A DNA stretch of 64,000 nucleotides from an uncultured Pelagibacteraceae bacterium (lineage in GTDB: Bacteria > Pseudomonadota > Alphaproteobacteria > Pelagibacterales > Pelagibacteraceae): contig CACHRU010000001.1 in the NCBI GenBank assembly GCA_902582345.1, forward strand, positions 179,943 through 243,942. Reading direction: 5' to 3'. The position numbers were made by a program, and so were the translations under genes. A model generated the notes under the pieces. That model had not been told where the DNA came from. It did not search any database and saw only the letters and a list, made by a program, of their open reading frames with translations. Shown one piece after another: positions 8,761 through 19,893 of the stretch (its first letter is position 1; the number at the start of each line of letters is the position of its first letter).

Positions 8761-10127
8761 TATATTTTATCTAAAATAAATTTTTTTAATTCAACTAAGT
8801 TATTATCTAGTATTTCAAATTTTTCAACTTTTTCTGTTAAACCTAAAAATTTTTTTGGCGGTTCTATTTTTTTTCCTATAGCTAACTTGATTGTATCTAA
8901 AAATTTAAAGGGATGAGCCGTTCCTAGAATTACAGTTTTAGACTCATTTTTAATTTTATATGATGCTCCAACGGCTGTTGCGGTATGGGGGTCGAGAATA
9001 AAACCATAATTTACAAAAAAATCTTTAATTATTCTCAAAGTCTCAGAATCATCTACTCTTTCTGCTTCAAAATCATTCTGAAGAATATTGAGCTCATCTT
9101 TTTCTAATTTAAAAAAACCTTCATCACTTAATTTTTGCATTGATATCTTAACTTTTTTATCGTCTTCTTTGAAAATATGAAATAACAGTCTTTCGAAGTT
9201 GCTAGCAACTTGAATGTCCATACTCGGAGATAGTGATGGTTTTACTTTTAAGGGTTTATATTCACCTGAATTAATTACTCTAAAAAGGATATCGTTATTA
9301 TTAGTTGCTACGATAAGTTTATTGATAGGTAGCCCCATTTTTTTTGCAACAAATCCTGCATAAACATCGCCAAAGTTTCCAGTTGGAACTGCAAAATTAA
9401 TTTTTGATTGCATTTTGAAGTAAGCGTAAAAATAATACACTATTTGACAAACAATTCTCGCCCAATTAATAGAATTAACTCCAGACATATTTATTTTTTC
9501 TCTAAATTTTTCATCATTAAACATCTGCTTAACAATTTTTTGACAGTCATCAAAATTTCCTTTCACAGCAATATTGAAGATATTGCTGGAGACGCAAGTT
9601 GTCATAATTTTTCTTTGAATATCAGAAATTTTTTTATAAGGATGAAGGATAAAAAGATTGATGTCTTTTTTTTCTTTTAAAGCTGCGATAGCAGCGGAAC
9701 CTGTGTCTCCTGAAGTAGCAACAACAATATTTATTTTTTTTTTATTCAGATCAATTTCATCGAAAATCAATCCGATAACTTGCATGGCAATATCTTTAAA
9801 TGCCAGCGTTGGGCCATGGTATAGTTCAAGAAGATTTACCCCATTTATTTTATTTAATTTAACCACATCTTTTGTGTCGAAATTAACATAAGCTTTTTCT
9901 ATAATTGATTTAATTTTATCTTTTTTCAAAAATGGTTCTGAAAAATTTGATATTATTTCAGAGGCTAAATCAAAATAATTTAATTTACTTAATCTTTGTA
10001 AATCGTCTTTACTATATTTTCTTAGTTTTTCAGGTAAAAACAATCCACCATCGGAAGCCAAACCCCTCAAAAAAATACTTTTAAAATCAAAGTAAGTTTT
10101 TTTATCTCTAGTGCTAATATAATTCAT
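8760..10127 (-). CDS. thrC: threonine synthase
   Basis: PLP enzyme that makes threonine from O-phosphohomoserine, working with ThrB encoded nearby on the other strand. It is 455 aa, the long (E. coli/yeast-like) form. The N-terminus NYISTRDKKTYFDFKSIFLRG and VVATSGDTGSAAIAAL are family signatures, and LAFKDIAMQ carries the PLP lysine. It overlaps the surf1 gene by 4 bp and is probably cotranscribed with the oxidase cluster. Confidence 0.95.
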   Translation of the reverse strand: MNYISTRDKKTYFDFKSIFLRGLASDGGLFLPEKLRKYSKDDLQRLSKLNYFDLASEIISNFSEPFLKKDKIKSIIEKAYVNFDTKDVVKLNKINGVNLLELYHGPTLAFKDIAMQVIGLIFDEIDLNKKKINIVVATSGDTGSAAIAALKEKKDINLFILHPYKKISDIQRKIMTTCVSSNIFNIAVKGNFDDCQKIVKQMFNDEKFREKINMSGVNSINWARIVCQIVYYFYAYFKMQSKINFAVPTGNFGDVYAGFVAKKMGLPINKLIVATNNNDILFRVINSGEYKPLKVKPSLSPSMDIQVASNFERLLFHIFKEDDKKVKISMQKLSDEGFFKLEKDELNILQNDFEAERVDDSETLRIIKDFFVNYGFILDPHTATAVGASYKIKNESKTVILGTAHPFKFLDTIKLAIGKKIEPPKKFLGLTEKVEKFEILDNNLVELKKFILDKI

Positions 10128-10777
10128 TGTTTTTTTTTAAAGTATAAAAAATAAACCAAAATTGATAGTGCTACTGAGTACCATGTTATTGCGTATTTGA
10201 GGTGATTATTAGGCAAATTTGGTGTGATTATTTTTGGTTTTATCATTTCATTATGGCTGTCTTGTAAATGTAAAATATAATTTCCTATCTCAAAACCAGT
10301 AAAAGTTTTTAAATCCTCTAAATTTAATGAGTACCAAATATTATTTTCTAAATCATTATCTGGTTTAAATGGGTTTGGTTTAATAATTTTTTTTAATATA
10401 CCACTAAATTTATTTTTATTAATCGAGTTGATTTCACTACTGTTTTTAAGGTCTTTTTTTATCCAACCTCTATTAATTAGTAAAATTTCATTAAATTGTG
10501 TTTTTAGTGGAGTCAATACCTCATAACCTGGGGCACCACTATTATTTAAACTATATAGATAAATTTGTTTTTCAAAATTAAATGTCCCGGTAAATTTTAC
10601 TTTTTGGTAATTTTTTATGTTATTTTTTGAAAAAGAAATAGGTTCCGATTTTAAACCGTTGTTTATCTCGCTTATCAAATTTAATTTCCATTGCAATCTA
10701 TATACCTGCCAAGTTCCGAGTGAACAAAAAAGCAGGATAGAAAAAAAAACGAAAATACTAAATGAAATTTTTTTCAA
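10124..10777 (-). CDS. surf1: SURF1 family cytochrome oxidase assembly protein
   Basis: Helps build the aa3-type oxidase, probably in heme a insertion. It is 217 aa. The N-terminal helix is followed by GTWQVYRLQWKLNLI, the C-terminal helix is YAITWYSVALSILVYF, and the periplasmic domain (GAPGYEVLTPL, LLINRGWI) is family-typical. The only reasonable start is TTG, 6 nt after the cox3 stop; no early ATG exists in frame. The tail overlaps thrC by 4 bp. Confidence 0.9.
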   Translation of the reverse strand: MKKISFSIFVFFSILLFCSLGTWQVYRLQWKLNLISEINNGLKSEPISFSKNNIKNYQKVKFTGTFNFEKQIYLYSLNNSGAPGYEVLTPLKTQFNEILLINRGWIKKDLKNSSEINSINKNKFSGILKKIIKPNPFKPDNDLENNIWYSLNLEDLKTFTGFEIGNYILHLQDSHNEMIKPKIITPNLPNNHLKYAITWYSVALSILVYFLYFKKKQ

Positions 10778-10783
10778 TTATTT

Positions 10784-11575
10784 TTAACTTCCCCAGATAT
10801 AAATAGCAGCAAAAAGAAAGAGCCATACTACATCTACAAAATGCCAGTACCAAGCTGCTGCCTCAAATCCAAAGTGATGATCTGGTTTAAAATGACCTTT
10901 TATTGACCTATATAAACATACAGCAAGGAAAATTGTTCCTATAATAACATGAAAACCATGAAATCCTGTAGCCATATAAAATGTTGAACCATAGATGTTT
11001 CCATCAATAGTAAAAGTTGCATGATGATATTCGTACGCTTGAAAACAAGAAAAGATAAAACCTAAAAATACGGTTGCTATCAAACCATTTACTAAACCTT
11101 TTCTATCATTCTCTAACATCGCGTGGTGTGCCCATGTGACTGTCGTGCCCGATAAAAGTAGAATTAAAGTATTAATTAAAGGTATATCCCAGGGATCAAA
11201 AGTTTTTATATCAGCTGGAGGCCAAACTTTACCTATTGCTTCAGTCGGGAATAGACTGGCATTAAAGAAAGCCCAAAACCATGCAACAAAAAACATAACC
11301 TCAGATGCTATAAATAGTGTCATACCGTATCTGTGTGTTATTTGGACAACCAACGTATGATGACCTTGTTTTTCTGCTTCATCGACCACGTCTCTGAACC
11401 ACATAAAAGCCCCATAAAATAATAATGCTGTACCAACTAAAAGTAGCCATAAAGTTTTAGTGTGGAAATAATAAACTGCACCAACAGCAAGTATTAAACT
11501 CGCAAAAGAGGTAAATATTGGCCATGGACTTGGATCTACTAGATGATAGTCATGTTTTTTTTCTCCTGAAGACAT
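10784..11575 (-). CDS. ctaE: cytochrome c oxidase subunit III
   Basis: Integral subunit III of the aa3 oxidase. It is 263 aa with seven hydrophobic helices. HDYHLVDPSPWPIF at the start, SEVMFFVAWFWAFFNASLFP, and the end WYWHFVDVVWLFLFAAIYIWG are diagnostic. It starts with ATG 2 nt after the cox11 stop and is in the middle of the cox operon. Confidence 0.97.
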   Translation of the reverse strand: MSSGEKKHDYHLVDPSPWPIFTSFASLILAVGAVYYFHTKTLWLLLVGTALLFYGAFMWFRDVVDEAEKQGHHTLVVQITHRYGMTLFIASEVMFFVAWFWAFFNASLFPTEAIGKVWPPADIKTFDPWDIPLINTLILLLSGTTVTWAHHAMLENDRKGLVNGLIATVFLGFIFSCFQAYEYHHATFTIDGNIYGSTFYMATGFHGFHVIIGTIFLAVCLYRSIKGHFKPDHHFGFEAAAWYWHFVDVVWLFLFAAIYIWGS

Positions 11576-11577
11576 TT

Positions 11578-12123
11578 TTAAGCTTTATCCTTTTTATAAT
11601 AATCTGATGGAAAAAAAGTAAATGATAGTGTCACATCAGAAATTTTGCTAGTTTTTTTATCATCGACTACTTTAGGATCTAAAAAAAATGTGAGCACAAA
11701 GTCTCTTTTTTGACCTGGTTTCAGGGTTTGTTTTTCAAAACAAAAACACCCGATCTTATTTAGATAAACTCCAAATGTTGGTGGTGAAACATTAAATGTC
11801 GCTGATCCAGATGTTGGTTCAAGAGAATCATTCTCGACAAAAAACTTAACGGTATGAACTTCACCTGGTTTTAAACTTAATGTATTCACCTCTGGGTAAA
11901 ATTTCCAAGCCAAAGCTCCGTTTGAGTTAGTGTCAAATCTTACTTTATATTTTTGGTTTACAACTATTTTGGGTAATTCTTTATTTTGAGCGTTCTGGGT
12001 AGTTCCACCAAATCCTGTTACTCTGCAAAAAAGATCGTAAAGTGGAACAGCTGCAAATGATAAACCTAACATCAAAACAAAAATTGAAACTAAAAATATT
12101 GGTGTGAGAGTTTTTTTATTCAT
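11578..12123 (-). CDS. ctaG: cytochrome c oxidase assembly protein Cox11/CtaG
   Basis: Delivers copper to the CuB centre of subunit I. It has an N-terminal membrane anchor (LVSIFVLMLGLSFAAVPLYDLFC) and a periplasmic beta domain with the copper-binding CFCFEKQTL motif. The ORF track starts at a TTG (12129); ATG 12123 is preferred because it lies two bases past the stop of the small ORF described next. That gives 181 aa, normal for the family. Confidence 0.93.
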   Translation of the reverse strand: MNKKTLTPIFLVSIFVLMLGLSFAAVPLYDLFCRVTGFGGTTQNAQNKELPKIVVNQKYKVRFDTNSNGALAWKFYPEVNTLSLKPGEVHTVKFFVENDSLEPTSGSATFNVSPPTFGVYLNKIGCFCFEKQTLKPGQKRDFVLTFFLDPKVVDDKKTSKISDVTLSFTFFPSDYYKKDKA

Positions 12124-12125
12124 AA

Positions 12126-12236
12126 TCAAATTTCTCTATTGTAAATTCCAACATTATAAAACGTTAAAAAAAATAAAAATAAAATAAAAGCAACAAGAAA
12201 TAGCGCTGTTAAGAAATTTTTCTTTTTTTTATCCAT
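12126..12236 (-). CDS. 36-aa single-helix membrane protein in the cox operon (not in ORF track)
   Basis: Reading the reverse strand from an ATG at 12236 gives 36 codons ending in TGA at 12126. A basic N-terminus (MDKKKKNF) is followed by one strongly hydrophobic helix (LTALFLVAFILFLFFLTF) and a short polar tail. The start lies inside the last codons of ctaB, and the stop is 2 nt from the cox11 ATG, so it fills exactly the space between two assembly genes. Small CoxF-like single-helix proteins are known at this place in alphaproteobacterial oxidase operons; the assignment is by position and topology only. Confidence 0.7.
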   Translation of the reverse strand: MDKKKKNFLTALFLVAFILFLFFLTFYNVGIYNREI

Positions 12237-13152
12237 AAAATCTTATAAAAAAATTATCCACTAAAATTAGTAAAAAAACTATAAATAAATAAAAAATTGA
12301 GTATATGAATATCTTTCTTGCAATTAAGTTCGATAGATTACTCTTTTTTGTTATTAATAAATTATAGCACAAGTAAACATAATAAGTTGTTAATGAAATT
12401 GCTGGAATAAAGTAAAATAATGATGCAAAATCAAAAAAATACGGTGACGCAATAATTGGTGCCATTGATATTGAATAAATAAAAATATTTATTTTTGTTT
12501 TTTTTACCCCATAAATTATTGGGTACATAGGAATGTTTGCTTTTCTATAGTCTTGGGTTTTATATAAACTTAATGCCCAAAAGTGCGAAGGTGTCCACAA
12601 AAAAATTATTAAAAACAAAATTATTGGCTCAATCGTTAATGATCCAGTGGCTATTGCCCAGCCAATTACCGGCGGTAAAGCACCTGCAGCTCCACCAATT
12701 ACAATGTTTTGAGGTGTTCGTCTTTTAAGCCATACTGTGTAGATGAAAAAATAAAAAAATATTGTAAAAAAAAGCAGAAAAGCAGAAACAAAATTTGAAA
12801 AATAAAATAATAAAGAAACTGATAGTATAGAAAGTACTAAACCAAATAGTAATGCTTGTGTTTTGGTGACCCTCCCCGTTGGAATAGGTCTCAAACACGT
12901 CCTAGTCATAATTGCGTCTAGATCGGACTCATACCACATATTTAATGTTCCTGCCGCTCCAGCTCCAATAGCAACAGCAATCAACGAAATTATTGAGTTT
13001 AAGATACTCACTTCCGCGGGTGCTATTACCAATCCTACCATACAAGTAAATAAAACAAGAGACATCACTCTTGGTTTCATCAAGTTAAAGAAAGACTCAA
13101 AATTTAATGCTGAAGCCTTATAATTTTTTGTTTTAATTAATGTATGTTGCAA
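12229..13152 (-). CDS. ctaB: protoheme IX farnesyltransferase (heme O synthase)
   Basis: Adds a farnesyl group to heme b to make heme O for the oxidase. It is 307 aa, polytopic. The first prenyl-diphosphate motif is MWYESDLDAIMTRTCLRPIPTG, and the second region is YKTQDYRKANIPM. The reading frame opens with TTG at 13152, one base after the cox1 stop. No ATG precedes the first conserved segment (FNLMKPRVM), so TTG is the probable start. Its end overlaps the 36-aa ORF by 8 bp. No heme A synthase (ctaA) is visible in the window. Confidence 0.93.
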   Translation of the reverse strand: MQHTLIKTKNYKASALNFESFFNLMKPRVMSLVLFTCMVGLVIAPAEVSILNSIISLIAVAIGAGAAGTLNMWYESDLDAIMTRTCLRPIPTGRVTKTQALLFGLVLSILSVSLLFYFSNFVSAFLLFFTIFFYFFIYTVWLKRRTPQNIVIGGAAGALPPVIGWAIATGSLTIEPIILFLIIFLWTPSHFWALSLYKTQDYRKANIPMYPIIYGVKKTKINIFIYSISMAPIIASPYFFDFASLFYFIPAISLTTYYVYLCYNLLITKKSNLSNLIARKIFIYSIFYLFIVFLLILVDNFFIRFYG

Positions 13153-13153
13153 T

Positions 13154-15590
<2,437 letters not shown>

Positions 15591-15597
15591 CTTATTT

Positions 15598-15625
15598 TTT
15601 ATACAACTTTTTAATACTTTAACAA
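15598..15625 (-). promoter_or_regulatory. candidate cox operon promoter
   Basis: On the minus strand TTGTTA (15620-15625) and TATAAA (15598-15603) are 16 bp apart. The -10 ends 7 nt before the cox2 ATG, so transcription would start at or next to the start codon. Confidence 0.45.
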
Positions 15626-15643
15626 ATTCAATAAATGCGACAA

Positions 15644-16354
15644 TTAATGATTATTATTGATAAAATTTACAAGAGAAATAGCACTTATAACAGCAGTATC
15701 AGACCTAAGAATGTTTTTTGATAACGTAAAAGGTTTAACGGCAGGATTTTTAAGGATTGACTCACGTTCTGCAGGTGAAAAGTCGCCCTCAGGACCGATT
15801 AAAATACATAAAGATTTACTATCTTTTAAATCTTCTGCATTTAGAATGTACTTAGAATTAACGTCAGCAAATAAAATTTTTGAAGTTCCATCTAAATTTT
15901 TTAAAAAATCTCTCAATTTCATTACTTCTGTAATCTTTGCAGGAGCAAGTTGGTTAGATTGCTCTGTTGCTTCTATTACAATTTTATTTGCTCTATCGTA
16001 ATTTAATTCTTTAACTTCAGTTCTCTCTGAGACTATTGGAATTATTTTTCCTACACCAAGTTCAGCAGCTTTTTGAAAAATACTTTCCATCGGACTCTTT
16101 TTGACTAAACAAATTGCCAGTTCAATTTTAGATAAGCAGCTTGCTTGTTTAATCTTTTCTAGATATTTGACTTCAACCCTATCTTTATCTAAAAAAATAA
16201 TTTCACTTTTCCACTCACCTTCTGTATTAAAAAAGTTAATTTCAGATCCTCTTTTTAATCTCATTACGTTAACAATGTAATGAGTATGTTCTTTTGAAAG
16301 TAAACCGGTAGTATTTTCAACTATACTGTTTGGATGATATAATCTAATATTCAT
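15644..16354 (-). CDS. rsmE: 16S rRNA m3U1498 methyltransferase
   Basis: SPOUT methyltransferase that modifies U1498 of 16S rRNA. It is 236 aa. The small N-terminal PUA-like domain is followed by the SPOUT domain with EATEQSNQLAPAKI, ILIGPEGDFSPAE (SAM-binding knot) and TLSKNILRSDTAVISAISLV. All are standard for RsmE. It is 53 bp upstream of the cox promoter on the same strand and could add readthrough to that operon. Confidence 0.94.
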   Translation of the reverse strand: MNIRLYHPNSIVENTTGLLSKEHTHYIVNVMRLKRGSEINFFNTEGEWKSEIIFLDKDRVEVKYLEKIKQASCLSKIELAICLVKKSPMESIFQKAAELGVGKIIPIVSERTEVKELNYDRANKIVIEATEQSNQLAPAKITEVMKLRDFLKNLDGTSKILFADVNSKYILNAEDLKDSKSLCILIGPEGDFSPAERESILKNPAVKPFTLSKNILRSDTAVISAISLVNFINNNH

Positions 16355-16403
16355 AAATAAATGTATAATATAAAAAAAATAAATTCAATTAAAGGAGCTT
16401 GTT

Positions 16404-16649
16404 ATGGCAAAAGGTGAAAGAGCTGGGGAGACTCCTATTGGTATAGATGTAGTTGAGGGAAAATCTTATTATTGGTGTTCATGTGGTAAAAGTTTAAATC
16501 AACCAATGTGTGATGGTTCTCACAAAGGAACGAACTTTAAGCCTATTCCATATAAAGCTGATCAGTCCAAAAAATTATTTTTCTGCACTTGTAAACAAAC
16601 TAATGACCCACCAATTTGCGATGGTTCACATAATATTGAAAGAAAATGA
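16404..16649 (+). CDS. CDGSH iron-sulfur protein (two domains)
   Basis: A small 81-aa protein with two CDGSH zinc-finger-like motifs, YYWCSCGKSLNQPMCDGSH and FFCTCKQTNDPPICDGSH. Each is expected to bind a [2Fe-2S] cluster through three Cys and one His. A good ribosome site (aaaggagc) precedes the ATG. It overlaps the HAD gene by 4 bp (ATGA). Its precise role is unknown; family members are redox or iron-sulfur transfer proteins. Confidence 0.88.
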   Translation: MAKGERAGETPIGIDVVEGKSYYWCSCGKSLNQPMCDGSHKGTNFKPIPYKADQSKKLFFCTCKQTNDPPICDGSHNIERK

Positions 16650-17305
16650 ATACAAAAGCTATAGTGTTTGATGCTTATGGCACACTGTTCGATGTTAATT
16701 CAGCCGCAGAAAAATGCAAAAGTAAAATAGGTAATAAGTGGGAGGCTTTTGCGAATTACTGGAGAACTACTCAGCTTGAATACACTTGGCTTAGAAGTTT
16801 AATGAAAAAACATAAAAATTTTTGGGAGATTACAGAGGACAGTTTAGATAAATCTATGAAAGTTTTTAACATCGATAAAGGTATGAAAAATGAATTACTT
16901 AAACTCTATAAAGTTTTGTCACCATATCCAGAAGTAAAAAAAGTTTTAGAAAATCTAAAAGATAAAAAATTAAAACTTGCTATACTTTCAAATGGGACCC
17001 CTTCTCTTCTAAATGAATTAGTTTCAAGTAATAATCTTAAAAATTTATTTGATGATCTTTTTTCAATTGAAGAGGTAAAAGTTTTTAAACCTGACTCAAG
17101 AGTATATGAAATACCTGTAAAAAAATATAATATTAATGCTAATGAAATAACTTTTTTGAGTGCTAACACATGGGATGTTTCAGGAGGTGGAAACTTTGGT
17201 TATAATTCAATTTGGGTAAATAGAAACAATTCACATTTTGATATCCTTGATTATCAACCAAAAAATGAAGTCGACAACTTAACGCAGCTACTTGATATAG
17301 TTTAA
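16646..17305 (+). CDS. haloacid dehalogenase type II (HAD superfamily)
   Basis: It is 219 aa and resembles L-2-haloacid dehalogenases. The nucleophile Asp is in VFDAYGTLFDVNSAA, motif II is ILSNGTPSLL, and motif III/IV is KPDSRVYEIPV ... FLSANTWDVSGGGNFGYNSIWVNR. The Ser-Ala-Asn-Thr-Trp-Asp stretch is specific to the type II dehalogenase subgroup. The substrate in this organism cannot be told; 2-haloacids or another phosphate/halide ester are possible. Confidence 0.88.
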   Translation: MNTKAIVFDAYGTLFDVNSAAEKCKSKIGNKWEAFANYWRTTQLEYTWLRSLMKKHKNFWEITEDSLDKSMKVFNIDKGMKNELLKLYKVLSPYPEVKKVLENLKDKKLKLAILSNGTPSLLNELVSSNNLKNLFDDLFSIEEVKVFKPDSRVYEIPVKKYNINANEITFLSANTWDVSGGGNFGYNSIWVNRNNSHFDILDYQPKNEVDNLTQLLDIV

Positions 17306-17325
17306 ACATTTTATATATTAAAAGT

Positions 17326-18168
17326 ATGTCACAAATCGAAGTAAAAAAAATTATTAAAGCTTTAAACGCTTCAGATGGAGCGGGGGTAAAATTAAAAAGA
17401 AGCATTGGAACACCTGAAGCAAATTATGTTGACCCTTTTTTAATGCTTGATGAATTTGGATCGGACAATAAAGACGATTATATTGCTGGCTTTCCTCCGC
17501 ATCCACACAGAGGAATAGAAACTGTAACATACATGTTAAACGGAGAATTTGAACACCAAGATAGTACTGGTGCTAAAGGTATAATGCAGTCTGGAGATGT
17601 GCAGTGGATGAAAACTGGTAGAGGTATTATTCATTCAGAAATGCCTGCAATGAGAGAGGGGAAATTATTGGGATTTCAACTTTGGATCAATATGCCAGCC
17701 AATATGAAAAAAAATAAGCCGGAATATCTTTACATTAAAGGCAATGAGTTAGGTGAACATAAAGACAGTGAAAAAATAGTAAAAGTTATAGCTGGAAAAT
17801 ATCATAAAGCTGAGGGTCCTGAAAAAAATCATAACGTTAAACCAATATATTTTCATGTAGTTTTAAACGAAGGAAAAGAATTTAATTGTGACGTTCCAGA
17901 TGGACACAACTCCTTTATATATCTTTTAAAAGGTGAACTAAAAATTGGAGAAAAAAAACATAACAAAACAACTGACTCAAACTTAATTTTGCTTGAACGA
18001 GGCAGTAAGCTTAAGGTTAACTCAGTCAAAAAATCTGAGTTTTTATTCATAGCTGGAAAGCCGATAGGCGAACCTATTGCTAGAGGTGGTCCATTTGTTA
18101 TGAATACTAAAGCTGAGATACTTGAAGCTATTCAAGATTATAATAACGGAACATTTGCTAAATATTAA
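17326..18168 (+). CDS. pirin family protein
   Basis: A bicupin of 280 aa. The metal ligands are in FPPHPHRGIETVTYMLNGEFEHQDS, followed by GDVQWMKTGRGIIHSEMP, both classic for pirin. The C-terminal pirin domain ends FVMNTKAEILEAIQDYNNGTF. Bacterial pirins include quercetinases and redox regulators; which applies here is unknown. It lies 20 bp after the HAD gene in the same direction. Confidence 0.92.
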   Translation: MSQIEVKKIIKALNASDGAGVKLKRSIGTPEANYVDPFLMLDEFGSDNKDDYIAGFPPHPHRGIETVTYMLNGEFEHQDSTGAKGIMQSGDVQWMKTGRGIIHSEMPAMREGKLLGFQLWINMPANMKKNKPEYLYIKGNELGEHKDSEKIVKVIAGKYHKAEGPEKNHNVKPIYFHVVLNEGKEFNCDVPDGHNSFIYLLKGELKIGEKKHNKTTDSNLILLERGSKLKVNSVKKSEFLFIAGKPIGEPIARGGPFVMNTKAEILEAIQDYNNGTFAKY

Positions 18169-18189
18169 AAGTTAAAGTACGTTCCAAAA

Positions 18190-19164
18190 ATGCCGAAATC
18201 AATTATTATCAAAAAAAATGGTGGCCCTGAAGTTTTGGAACTTCAAGAAGTTAAAGTTGGATCTCCTGGTCCAGAGGAGATATTAGTCACAAATTATGCC
18301 ATTGGGTTAAATTATATTGATACTTATCACAGGTCTGGATTGTATCCTATTCAATTACCAAGTGGAATTGGTTTGGAAGCTGCTGGAAAAATAGAAGAGG
18401 TCGGTTCAAATGTAAAAGAATTTAATAAAGGAGATAACATAGCTTATGCCTCAACACCTCTCGGAGCATATTCTCAAAAAAGAATTATACCTGCCAAAAT
18501 AGCTGTCCGAATACCTGACGGGATATCTCATGAATTAGCTGCAACACTCATGACCAAAGGATTAACTACAAACTATCTACTTACAAAAACATATAATTTA
18601 AAGGCTGGAGAAACAGTTTTATTTCATGCAGCGGCTGGGGGTGTAGGTCAAATTTTTGCTCAGTGGGCAAATAGTATTGGTGCGAAAGTAATCGGCACAG
18701 TAGGATCAGATGAAAAAATTAAAACAGCAAAAGAAAACGGGTATTCTCATGTTATAAATTACACCAAAGATGATTTTGCTCAAGAGGTAATGAAATTAAC
18801 ACAGAACGAAGGTGTTCCTGCTGTGTTCGATGGAGTTGGAAAAAAAACTTTTAAAAAATCATTAGAGTGTCTTAAAATAAGAGGGACTATGATTAGCTTT
18901 GGTAACGCGTCAGGTCCGTTAGATCCTGTAGATGTTCCAAAAGAGATTCAACCAAAAGGTTTATACTTAACAAGACCATCTATCGCCCAATATTTTACTA
19001 ATAGAAGTGAACTTCAGGAAGGCGCTGACTCCGTTTTTGAAAAAGTAAAATTTGGTAAAATTAAAATTAGAATTTCGAAAAAATACAAGCTCGCTGACGC
19101 AAAACAAGCTCATGAAGACTTAGAAAAAAGAAAATTAACCGGTCCTGCAATTCTTATTCCTTAA
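18190..19164 (+). CDS. qor: NADPH:quinone oxidoreductase (zinc-free MDR family)
   Basis: It is 324 aa. The N-terminal GroES-like fold has GLNYIDTYHRSGLYP and GLEAAGKIEEVG, and the NADPH fold has VLFHAAAGGVGQIFAQWANSIGAKVIGTV. The tail LEKRKLTGPAILIP is typical of QOR. No structural-zinc cysteines are seen. It follows pirin, and its stop overlaps the DUF1289 start by one base. Confidence 0.92.
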   Translation: MPKSIIIKKNGGPEVLELQEVKVGSPGPEEILVTNYAIGLNYIDTYHRSGLYPIQLPSGIGLEAAGKIEEVGSNVKEFNKGDNIAYASTPLGAYSQKRIIPAKIAVRIPDGISHELAATLMTKGLTTNYLLTKTYNLKAGETVLFHAAAGGVGQIFAQWANSIGAKVIGTVGSDEKIKTAKENGYSHVINYTKDDFAQEVMKLTQNEGVPAVFDGVGKKTFKKSLECLKIRGTMISFGNASGPLDPVDVPKEIQPKGLYLTRPSIAQYFTNRSELQEGADSVFEKVKFGKIKIRISKKYKLADAKQAHEDLEKRKLTGPAILIP

Positions 19165-19427
19165 TGAGTGAAAATATTATATCTCCATGTATCAGCATAT
19201 GCAAAACTGATCCTGTAACAGGTTTTTGTTACGGCTGTGCTAGATCTGAAATAGAAAAAAAGTTATGGAAAGATCCTACAACTGACAGTAATTGGAAAAT
19301 AAAGAATCTTAATATAATACAATCTAGAATGAGTGGTTGGCAACTCACTACATTTAAAGAATCTTATGATCATAAAGTCAAAAAAGGTGTTTCTTTATTT
19401 AAAAAGAGTCAATTAAATAAAAAATAA
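19164..19427 (+). CDS. DUF1289 family small cysteine protein
   Basis: It is 87 aa. The N-terminal half carries the DUF1289 signature SPCISICKTDPVTGFCYGCARSEIE, four spaced cysteines that could hold a metal or cluster, then a Trp-containing segment. Function is unknown. It is often found beside oxidoreductase or metabolic genes; here it is coupled by TAATG to qor. It ends flush against the convergent DUF2721 gene. Confidence 0.85.
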   Translation: MSENIISPCISICKTDPVTGFCYGCARSEIEKKLWKDPTTDSNWKIKNLNIIQSRMSGWQLTTFKESYDHKVKKGVSLFKKSQLNKK

Positions 19428-19838
19428 TTACAGATCTTTTTTCATTGATGCCATATCACTTAAATGGAATTTTAAGGCTTCATTGGAAAGTCTGATTTCT
19501 TGTAAGAATAAAAAAATTGAAAATATCATACAGAGACAGCAAAATGCGAAACTTAATCGTGCTTGGAAGGTATAATCAAGATAAAGAAGCAAAACTGTAA
19601 GCATGTTAAAAAGAAAACCAAAAGCAGCACAACCCATTACATATTTTAAATAGTTTGTTCTTTTATTAAGTACATGAAGTTGGTTTTCCCACTCTGGTGG
19701 AACTTTCTTTTCAAAAGTATATTGATCATGAATTTTTCTTATCAGAGCACTTAAAGTATGAAACCGATTGCTATACATAGTCATCATTAGTGGTATTGCG
19801 GGAAACATTAAAGCTGCTACTGTATAATCAATGTCCAT
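19428..19838 (-). CDS. DUF2721 family membrane protein
   Basis: It is 136 aa with three hydrophobic segments (near residues 6-22, 65-85 and 92-112). The N-terminal AALMFPAIPLMMTMYSNRFHTLSALIRKIH resembles DUF2721 proteins, which are uncharacterised. It is convergent with DUF1289 with no spacer, and divergent from ubiA with 55 bp between. Confidence 0.75.
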   Translation of the reverse strand: MDIDYTVAALMFPAIPLMMTMYSNRFHTLSALIRKIHDQYTFEKKVPPEWENQLHVLNKRTNYLKYVMGCAAFGFLFNMLTVLLLYLDYTFQARLSFAFCCLCMIFSIFLFLQEIRLSNEALKFHLSDMASMKKDL

Positions 19839-19893
19839 ATCGAATCAAATTGATTATGTATTTAGTGTTTGATATTTACAAGAGATAATTCAA

